Below, in pieces: positions 5,851 through 11,257 of a stretch of DNA of 11,257 nt (positions are counted from its first letter, which is position 1; each line of letters opens with the position of its first letter). Under the pieces are notes generated by a model. That model was not told the origin of the DNA, did no database searches, and was given only the letters and a program-made list of their open reading frames with translations. Location of the stretch: NCBI GenBank assembly GCA_946409855.1, contig CAMJXZ010000075.1:1-11257 (forward strand). Direction: 5' to 3'. The stretch comes from an uncultured Clostridia bacterium. Its GTDB lineage: Bacteria; Bacillota; Clostridia; Christensenellales; Aristaeellaceae. The position numbers and the translations under genes were made by a program.

Positions 5851-7881
5851 TTAGAAATCCAGCGAAAAGTAGATCCACCAGTTGTTGTATGCGCCACTCA
5901 TGCCGTTGGTGCCGGCCGCGTGCGGGATGTGGGAAAACCACCACTTCATGAACTGCCTGTGGTCCGACCCCCATTCCGCGCCGGTGACCGTCCGCTGCGC
6001 GCCGGTCAGATGGGGATAGTTCAGCCAGTCGTCACAGGTGGAAAGCACCGGGGAGGAATTGCCGTAATCGTAATCCGATACGGCGTTGGGCGGGTAGTGC
6101 ACCATGCCCAGGCCCGCGCGGCCGGGCGCCGCCAGCTCATAGGCGGAGAATTTCTCCCAGTCCGTATAGTCTTCGTACGGCTTGCCGTAATCGGGAGAAC
6201 CGAACACATAGTCCATGGTGCGCTCCATCCGGTGCCCGGCGTCGTGCAGCATTTCTGCGACCCCGCGCTCATAGTTGAACCCGTAGACCGTGAACCGTCT
6301 GCAGTTCCTGTACGTTCCCGGCCCGTTGATCCAGAAGGCGTTCCGCCCGAACATGCAGCTTTCGTACAGGCCGTTGCCGTGACAGGGACCGGTAAAGATC
6401 CACACCTCGTCGATTTCATCGCTGCCGACCCGTTCCACGACGCCGAACCTTTTCAGGCACCCGTCGTAATCGAAATTGAACCCGTGGTCCTCCCAGCGGC
6501 TGTCTGTCCAGTACGCGCCGCCGGTGGCGGCGTTGGTTTCCATCAGCAGCCGGTAATACTCATCCAGGCTGTAGCCGAAACCGTCCCTGCCGGCGGGCAG
6601 TTCCCCCACGTCGATCCAGTCCGCGATTTCATAGGTCAGATACCCGTGGCTCGCTTCATACATATCGGAGATATAGACGGCGGCCAGTTCACGCGGGTTG
6701 TTCCAATGGGACATCAGCTCATGCCATCTCCTGCCGCCCGCCGCCTCGAATACCGGGTCGTAATTGATCACCATCACCCGGTACGTCCTGGGCGCAAAGG
6801 CCGGGAAGGAAGAGCCTGTCCGGTCGACGGTGATGGCCGCGCGTTCGTTGGGGCCGTTTCCGTTGTCCGCGCAGACCCAGACATAGTGAACCGCGCCGTC
6901 GGAAAGGTACGCGTCATATGCCGGCGCATCTGGATCCAGGCCTTCCGCCGCGGTGTACGTCATATACACGGCCTCCGCCAGGTCCTGCGTTTCCGAGGTA
7001 TACACCCGGTAGCCTTCCGCGCCGGGCACCGGATCCCAGGACAGATGCACCCAGGCATCCCCCGCCGCCTCCCAGCGCAGGTTTTCCGGGGCTGGAAGGG
7101 GTATGATGGGCTCCGGACTAAGAAAGGTCTGTGCTGCGCCGCCCAAAACATCCTCGATTTCAAATATGAAATAGTACTTTATCCCGATCTCAGCGCCGAT
7201 CATGATGGATTGGCTGTGCAGTTCAAAGAAGGCAGGATTCTCTCCCTGTTCCATCTGGGCTGCCTTGCCAAAGGCAAACCGATAGGACGCGGCCCCTTCC
7301 ACCGGTTCCCATGTGACCTGGTAGGTATCAGTCGCAACCTGCTGCACGTCAAAAACAGGACAGATATCCAGCATGACTTTCAGGTCATTCTCTACCGCGT
7401 ACTGCATCCCATAGCTGTTATACGGCGTATAGATTGCCAGGTGTTCCCTGCATCGATCGAAAGCCTGGCGACCGATGGACTTCACACTGGCCGGGACACC
7501 GACAAACGTCAGACTGTCACAGGAATAAAAAGCATAATCACCGATCGACTGTACGCCGTCTTCCAGCCAGACTTCCCGAAGCCGGTCGCAGTCGTCGAAG
7601 GCCTGCAGCCCGATGGACCGGACGGTGCCGGGGATGGATACTTCCGTCACCCCGCTCTGATGGAACGCGAACGCCCCGATCTCTTCCAGACCCTGCGGAA
7701 GCACGACTTCCTCCAGCGACGCGTCCCCGCGGAACGCTTCTTCTTCAATGGCCCTGAGGCCTGCCGGCAGTCTGGCCGTCCAGGCCCGGGCGCCGCCTGC
7801 CGCCAGGCAGATGCAGCAGGCCAGGAACATGGCCGCGAAAACCATTCTGCCGTTCAGCACATTCCTGCAGCTTTGGTTCAT
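5851..7881 (-). CDS. Secreted leucine-rich-repeat/fibronectin-III protein with HDAGH C-terminal domain
   Basis: A 676-residue exported protein. Residues 1-33 are a signal peptide ending in ARA, with no lipobox obvious. Residues about 38-165 hold around five BspA-type leucine-rich repeats (LPQGLEEIGAFAF, IPGTVRSIGLQAF, VPASVKSIGRQAF). Two fibronectin-III-like domains follow at about 175-262 and 263-355 (YQVTWEPVEGAASYRFAF, VHLSWDPVPGAEGYRVY). Residues about 365-676 form a Tyr/Trp-rich globular domain with DEVWIFTGPCHGNGLYES, GFNYERGVAEMLHDAGHRME (H546, H550, E553) and many acidic residues. The GFNYERGV-EML-GHR-E pattern recalls an uncharacterised secreted bacterial family; the His/Glu cluster could bind metal, but no catalysis is shown. 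There is no LPXTG or C-terminal membrane anchor. The start is set by GGGAGGA upstream. The gene begins 31 bases after the Sel1 gene and is the last gene of that operon. It probably acts outside the cell on a protein or glycan surface. Confidence 0.9.
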   Translation of the reverse strand: MNQSCRNVLNGRMVFAAMFLACCICLAAGGARAWTARLPAGLRAIEEEAFRGDASLEEVVLPQGLEEIGAFAFHQSGVTEVSIPGTVRSIGLQAFDDCDRLREVWLEDGVQSIGDYAFYSCDSLTFVGVPASVKSIGRQAFDRCREHLAIYTPYNSYGMQYAVENDLKVMLDICPVFDVQQVATDTYQVTWEPVEGAASYRFAFGKAAQMEQGENPAFFELHSQSIMIGAEIGIKYYFIFEIEDVLGGAAQTFLSPEPIIPLPAPENLRWEAAGDAWVHLSWDPVPGAEGYRVYTSETQDLAEAVYMTYTAAEGLDPDAPAYDAYLSDGAVHYVWVCADNGNGPNERAAITVDRTGSSFPAFAPRTYRVMVINYDPVFEAAGGRRWHELMSHWNNPRELAAVYISDMYEASHGYLTYEIADWIDVGELPAGRDGFGYSLDEYYRLLMETNAATGGAYWTDSRWEDHGFNFDYDGCLKRFGVVERVGSDEIDEVWIFTGPCHGNGLYESCMFGRNAFWINGPGTYRNCRRFTVYGFNYERGVAEMLHDAGHRMERTMDYVFGSPDYGKPYEDYTDWEKFSAYELAAPGRAGLGMVHYPPNAVSDYDYGNSSPVLSTCDDWLNYPHLTGAQRTVTGAEWGSDHRQFMKWWFSHIPHAAGTNGMSGAYNNWWIYFSLDF

Positions 7882-7912
7882 TTTTATCCTCCCTCATGTA
7901 AATCATGTCCGT

Positions 7913-9427
7913 TTACGGAGCCTCTTCCGGCTCCAGTTTTGACAGCGTCCCGGCTGCTGCTTCCGAGCCCGCTTCCGCGGCTTTGCGCAGCCAGGCCATG
8001 GCCGTTTCTCTGTCCTCGGGAACGCCCTTTCCTTCCAGATACGCGACACCAAGCAAACGCATTCCTTCCGGCGAACCCGCCTCGGCCGCCTTCCGCAGCC
8101 ACGCAATCGCTTCTTTTCCGTCAATCAATTCTATATTTTCGAAAATAAACAGCGACCCGATATACGACATGGCATTCGTGCTGCCGGCCTCCGCCGCTTT
8201 CAGAAACCAGGCCATCATCATGTCGTCAGTGTCCACCCCGGTGAAATGATTCCAGTAATACTCGTACAGTATGCCGATTTCGAACATGGCTTCCGCGTTT
8301 CCGGCCTCCGCCATCCTGCCGAACCATGCCAGCGCCTGGTCGATATTCCCCATGATCCGATAGCAGGTCCCTACCCAAAGCTCCGCCTCCGCGTGGCCAA
8401 GGGCCGCGGCTTTCCGGAAATACTCCAGCGCCTGCTCAGTATCCTCCACAACGCCGTTGCCGAAAATGTAATCCTGGCCCAGCCGGTACAGCTGATCCGG
8501 ATCGTCTTCCCTGGTCAGCATGGCCTGGCCGTCCACCACCACCAGCTTCGCCTGGCCGCCGTCCGCCGTTTCATCATCCGGATCAAAACCCACGCCTTTG
8601 AGCAGCCACCGCCGGCCCTGCTGATAATCCTTCTCTACGCCCTCGCCGTACATGTACATATTGCCCAGCCAGAGCATGGCCGTCTGATTGCCTGTCTCCG
8701 CGGACTTCCGCAGCCATACCGCTGCCTGCGCGTTATCCTGCGGGATCTGATCGCCGCTTCTGTACATCCTGCCAAGCTGGAACATGGCGTCCTCCTCTCC
8801 CTCTTCCGCCGCCCGGCGGAACCAGGAGAGCGCCTGCTCATAATCCGGTTCCATGCCCTCTCCGTTATAGCACATCAGGGCCAGATCATACATCGCCCGG
8901 GCGTGCCCATGCTCCGCCGCCCGCTCAAACCAGTAACGCGCCTTTTCATAGTCCGTACCGCTCGCGGTGACGCCGTTGACATACAGGACGCCCAGGGTAT
9001 TCATGGCATCCGCATCATCCAGTTCCGCCGCTTTTTCCAGCCAGTACGCAGCCTGATCATAGTCCGCCGGAACACCGTCCCTGCCGCAGTACATACCGCC
9101 GAGCAGGAACATGCAGCGAGCATTGCCCGCTTCGGCGCCTCTGCGCGCCCAGTCCAGGACCTGCTGCGGATCCGCTTCCACTCCTTCTCCGAGCAGATAC
9201 ATGCGCGCCACCTGGAACATCGCTTCCGGGCTGCCCAGTTCGGCAGCCTGAACAAAAAGTTCAAACGCTTTGACGCAATCCTCTTCCACGCCGTCTCCAT
9301 TAGCGTACCGCTTGGCCTGAGCGCAGATTTCTTCGGCATCCGTTCCGTATGTTTCCGCAAAAGCGGGACAGACAGAAACCAGCAGCAGCGCGGCGAGACA
9401 GAGCGACATCCATTTTTTCATCATCAT
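7913..9427 (-). CDS. Secreted Sel1-repeat protein
   Basis: A 504-residue protein with a 24-residue signal peptide (MMMKKWMSLCL...CPAFA) and then about 12 Sel1-like repeats, each about 36 residues of the form AMFQLGRMYxxGxGVxxDYxQA with WxRKAAExG. These fold into an alpha-solenoid used as a protein-binding scaffold. The array is broken after the seventh repeat by a non-repeat insert around residues 275-300 (including AKLVVVDGQAML). Three ATG codons stand in a row at 9427, 9424 and 9421; GAGG lies 5 bases before the first, so the longest form is given, but the second or third is possible. It follows the SH3 protein gene, after a strong hairpin, and precedes the leucine-rich-repeat gene by 31 bases. 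It likely mediates protein contacts outside the membrane. No enzymatic motif is visible. Confidence 0.92.
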   Translation of the reverse strand: MMMKKWMSLCLAALLLVSVCPAFAETYGTDAEEICAQAKRYANGDGVEEDCVKAFELFVQAAELGSPEAMFQVARMYLLGEGVEADPQQVLDWARRGAEAGNARCMFLLGGMYCGRDGVPADYDQAAYWLEKAAELDDADAMNTLGVLYVNGVTASGTDYEKARYWFERAAEHGHARAMYDLALMCYNGEGMEPDYEQALSWFRRAAEEGEEDAMFQLGRMYRSGDQIPQDNAQAAVWLRKSAETGNQTAMLWLGNMYMYGEGVEKDYQQGRRWLLKGVGFDPDDETADGGQAKLVVVDGQAMLTREDDPDQLYRLGQDYIFGNGVVEDTEQALEYFRKAAALGHAEAELWVGTCYRIMGNIDQALAWFGRMAEAGNAEAMFEIGILYEYYWNHFTGVDTDDMMMAWFLKAAEAGSTNAMSYIGSLFIFENIELIDGKEAIAWLRKAAEAGSPEGMRLLGVAYLEGKGVPEDRETAMAWLRKAAEAGSEAAAGTLSKLEPEEAP

Positions 9428-9453
9428 AAACCCCTCTTTCTGTTTGGTGGTCA

Positions 9454-9488
9454 GGGACTGCCGCGGGGAAATGACCCGCGGCAGTCCC
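9454..9488 (-). promoter_or_regulatory. 14-bp perfect intercistronic hairpin
   Basis: The transcript would form GGGACTGCCGCGGG / CCCGCGGCAGTCCC around a 7-base loop (TCATTTC), between the SH3 and Sel1 genes. No T-tract follows, so it is not a normal terminator. It begins 26 bases upstream of the Sel1 start region and may act as an mRNA processing or stability element setting different expression of the two genes. A 12-base palindrome ATCCCGCGGGAT (9522-9533) overlaps the SH3 gene stop. Confidence 0.7.
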
Positions 9489-9532
9489 GGGTATCCGAAA
9501 CTGGCAGCTGTGTCATCGGGCATCCCGCGGGA

Positions 9533-10189
9533 TCAGCGGCTGACCAGTTTGGTCAGGCCGGAGGAAATCCAGACCGGCTGATTGTCCACGCGGATGCAGT
9601 ACCAGGTATTGCCGTTGGTGCCGGTGGCCATGTCCTGGATCACGTACCGTTCCCGGAAATGTACCGTCTCCACATACCGGAACTCGGTGCCCGGGCCCGT
9701 GCGGCCCCGGCCGCTGGAAGCGGTGATCTCGATGGTGCAGCCGATCACATCCCCGGTGACCACGTGGCTGGCCCCGTCGATTTTGAGCTTGTCCGCCTGG
9801 ATCCAGCCGATCATCGGCGCGTACGCGTCCGCCCGCGTTTTGAGCAGCACCCAGACCACGCCGTCCCGGACCGTATAATCCCCCACGTGGTAGTTGGTCA
9901 CCGTTTCCGCCCGGCCGACGCAGCGCCACCCGGCCGGAGAATCGTAGATGGGGCTGTCGTACATCACCCAGCAGCTGTTGTCCAGGATGCTGTCGCGGAA
10001 CGACGTCCCCATGCTGTTCCGTTCGTACCCGCACTTAACGCAGCGGCCGCCCCTAAAGGTATGCTGTTCAAAGTGCACGCCGTCCCGGCTGTGATGCGCC
10101 TCGGCGATGAAGGCCCATTCGGCCAGCGCCTGAACGGGGAGCAGCAGGAAGAGTGCGAGGGCCAGCGTGATCGTCATGATTTTTTTCAT
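9533..10189 (-). CDS. Secreted protein with two SH3b domains
   Basis: A 218-residue exported protein. The signal peptide covers residues 1-23 (MKKIMTITLALALFLLLPVQ, then ALA). A short segment with HTFRGGRCVKCG (about 43-54) resembles a small Cys-containing knuckle seen in secreted Bacillota proteins. Two bacterial SH3-like domains follow at about 73-137 (YDSPIYDSPAGWRC...GWIQADKLKI) and about 150-215 (GRTGPGTEFRYVETV...NTWYCIRVDNQPVWISSG). Such domains often bind cell-wall peptides or target proteins to the envelope. No catalytic domain is attached. The start is fixed by AAAGGAG 8 bases upstream. It is the first gene after the promoter at 10260 and probably the first gene of the operon with the Sel1 and leucine-rich-repeat genes, suggesting an envelope-associated set. 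Confidence 0.9.
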   Translation of the reverse strand: MKKIMTITLALALFLLLPVQALAEWAFIAEAHHSRDGVHFEQHTFRGGRCVKCGYERNSMGTSFRDSILDNSCWVMYDSPIYDSPAGWRCVGRAETVTNYHVGDYTVRDGVVWVLLKTRADAYAPMIGWIQADKLKIDGASHVVTGDVIGCTIEITASSGRGRTGPGTEFRYVETVHFRERYVIQDMATGTNGNTWYCIRVDNQPVWISSGLTKLVSR

Positions 10190-10259
10190 TTCGGTTTCTC
10201 CTTTCCGATGGACTTACGTTTTTTTGATCCCGATCGGCATCACCGGTTCTTCTGGCCAC

Positions 10260-10268
10260 AGTATAGCA
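10260..10268 (-). promoter_or_regulatory. Extended -10 promoter of the secreted-protein operon
   Basis: The minus strand reads TGC-TATACT, a near-consensus extended -10, located 71 bases upstream of the SH3 protein start and just after the terminator of the preceding gene. No good -35 hexamer is seen at 17 bases. It shares the TGC extension with the Xaa-Pro peptidase promoter. Confidence 0.6.
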
Positions 10269-10314
10269 GGCCGGCGGGGGCGGTCCGTGAAAACGCTTTT
10301 CCCCTGCATGGAAT

Positions 10315-10336
10315 CAAAAAAAGCCCCCGGAGGGGC
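10315..10336 (-). terminator. Rho-independent terminator of the right-edge gene
   Basis: On the minus strand GCCCC-TCCG-GGGGC forms a tight 5-bp tetraloop hairpin followed by seven T. It lies 19 bases after the stop codon of the right-edge gene and separates it from the secreted-protein operon. Confidence 0.85.
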
Positions 10337-10354
10337 AGATACGCGGAATATCCT

Positions 10355-11257
10355 TCATTCGCCGGGAACCGGTTCCGGCTGATAGCTTTTTTCGATCACG
10401 TCGTTGTAGGTTTCCAGGGGGGAGACGGACAGCATGCACATCAGCACGAAGCACTCGTAGGGGTTCGTCACATAGACCGGACCCATGAAACAGTCCGCCA
10501 GGATCCGGTTGGTGGACTCGATGAAGCGGATATAGCGCTTCTGCGGGTTGGGCTCCTGTTCCACCTGGAGAGAGTAAATCAGGAAATTCAGGGTGATCAG
10601 GTCAAAGCGCTCCGGCTCGGTCTTGCGCAGCAGGATGTCGTTGATGCGCTTGCGGCTGAAGCGCTTGCCGTCAAACTGGGCGTGCAGGGTGGACTCCCGG
10701 GCGGAAATCAGGTTCCCGTTTTCACTCATGGGGATGGCGGAACAGAGGATGCGCTCCAGATCGCTTTCGGAAACGTCCTCCCAGCGCTTCCGGTCCGTCC
10801 CGGACAGGGCGAAGACCAGGTGCCGGGCCTGGTCGTACAGGACGCTGAACCGCTCAAAGGACACCTCGTCCGGCCGGCTGCCGCCCTGTTTTTTCAGCCC
10901 CATCAGCGCGTTCATCAGCCGGACGTCCTCCTGGGCCGTGGCGCCGGATTCCGCGCGTCCCTGGGGCTGGGCGTCATAGATCAGCCGCAGGTCCGGATGG
11001 TCCGGGTCCAGCTGTTCGTAAATCTGCCAGAGGCGGCGGAACTTGTAAAAGCCATAGCCGTGCTGATAGCAGTATTTGCAGACGGCCTCCAGGGCGTTGC
11101 GGTCGTTGAGCATCGGCTCCAGGAGGGCCTTGTAGAGGAATTCGTTCACTTCCTCCGCGCTCATCCGGAGCCCGAAGCCCAGCAGCAGCACCGCCTGCCG
11201 CTTGACGCTCTGCTGGGTCAGCCAGTTTTTGGCCAGGGCGCTCAGCTTGGCGGTGGT
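10355..11257 (-). CDS. Uncharacterised helical protein (5' end off the window)
   Basis: The frame is open from the right edge to the stop, giving 300 residues. A GTG at 11191 could serve as a start but has no obvious Shine-Dalgarno site, and coding-like sequence (TTAKLSALAKNWLTQQSVKR) continues upstream of it, so the gene most likely starts beyond the window. The protein is soluble and mostly helical, without a signal peptide or membrane segments. Features include LLGFGLRMSAEEVNEFLYKA, a YCYQHGYGFYKFRRLW stretch, and a C-terminal half with FDLITLNFLIYSL and NPYECFVLMCMLSVSP. The pattern resembles an uncharacterised protein family seen in Clostridia, from memory; I cannot name a domain. Its own terminator makes it the last gene of its transcript. 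Confidence 0.85.
   Translation of the reverse strand, partial: TTAKLSALAKNWLTQQSVKRQAVLLLGFGLRMSAEEVNEFLYKALLEPMLNDRNALEAVCKYCYQHGYGFYKFRRLWQIYEQLDPDHPDLRLIYDAQPQGRAESGATAQEDVRLMNALMGLKKQGGSRPDEVSFERFSVLYDQARHLVFALSGTDRKRWEDVSESDLERILCSAIPMSENGNLISARESTLHAQFDGKRFSRKRINDILLRKTEPERFDLITLNFLIYSLQVEQEPNPQKRYIRFIESTNRILADCFMGPVYVTNPYECFVLMCMLSVSPLETYNDVIEKSYQPEPVPGE

Noticed and set aside
5920..8148. 742-codon plus-strand open frame
   Set aside because: It lies antisense to the leucine-rich-repeat gene and the end of the Sel1 gene, both with clear domains. It shows no domain, no signal peptide and no Shine-Dalgarno site.

Overview
The window looks like a high-GC member of the Clostridia/Bacillota. 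It has strong AAGGAGG-type Shine-Dalgarno sites, extended -10 promoters of the TGnTATAAT type, short rho-independent terminators, and secreted proteins built from BspA-type leucine-rich repeats, Sel1 repeats and bacterial SH3 domains. This assignment is inferred from style and protein families; there is no rRNA or other marker gene here. Every well-supported gene is on the minus strand, so the layout reads from right to left.

Right block (11257 to 5560). The 3' part of an unrecognised conserved-looking helical protein gene enters at the right edge and ends in a clear terminator (10315-10336). A promoter with an extended -10 box (10260-10268) then starts an apparent three-gene operon of secreted proteins: a two-SH3b-domain protein (9533-10189), a 504-residue protein of about 12 Sel1 repeats (7913-9427), and a 676-residue leucine-rich-repeat/fibronectin-III protein with an unusual C-terminal domain carrying an HDAGH motif (5851-7881). 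A 14-bp perfect hairpin separates the first two genes, and a GC-rich terminator lies at 5560-5592.

Middle block (5503 to 1209), the most interesting part. A zinc-ribbon protein with two tandem L7/L12-CTD-like repeats (4335-5045) and a DUF2828 protein resembling Ro60/TROVE-vWA proteins (1445-3355) are each preceded by a copy of the same roughly 295-nt leader. The two copies have diverged in sequence but keep hairpins at the same distances from the start codons. Stem bases have changed in a compensating way while loop motifs are conserved, as expected of a structured RNA. A T7-containing element also lies upstream of both leaders. The copy in front of the DUF2828 gene is about 480 nt longer and carries an unidentified sequence (about 3651-4240). 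A small basic protein gene (from 1389) follows the DUF2828 gene and runs into a terminator without a stop codon. A plausible model is a two-protein ribonucleoprotein-like locus whose leaders are either shared regulatory RNAs or RNA ligands; this is inference.

Left block (1029 to 1). An extended -10 promoter and a short hairpin leader precede a M24-family Xaa-Pro peptidase gene that runs off the left edge. The gene-free stretches are 3356-4334 (leader A plus inserted sequence), 5046-5850 (leader B, palindromes, terminator, and a 3' region with a near-perfect palindrome) and 10190-10354 (promoter and terminator).
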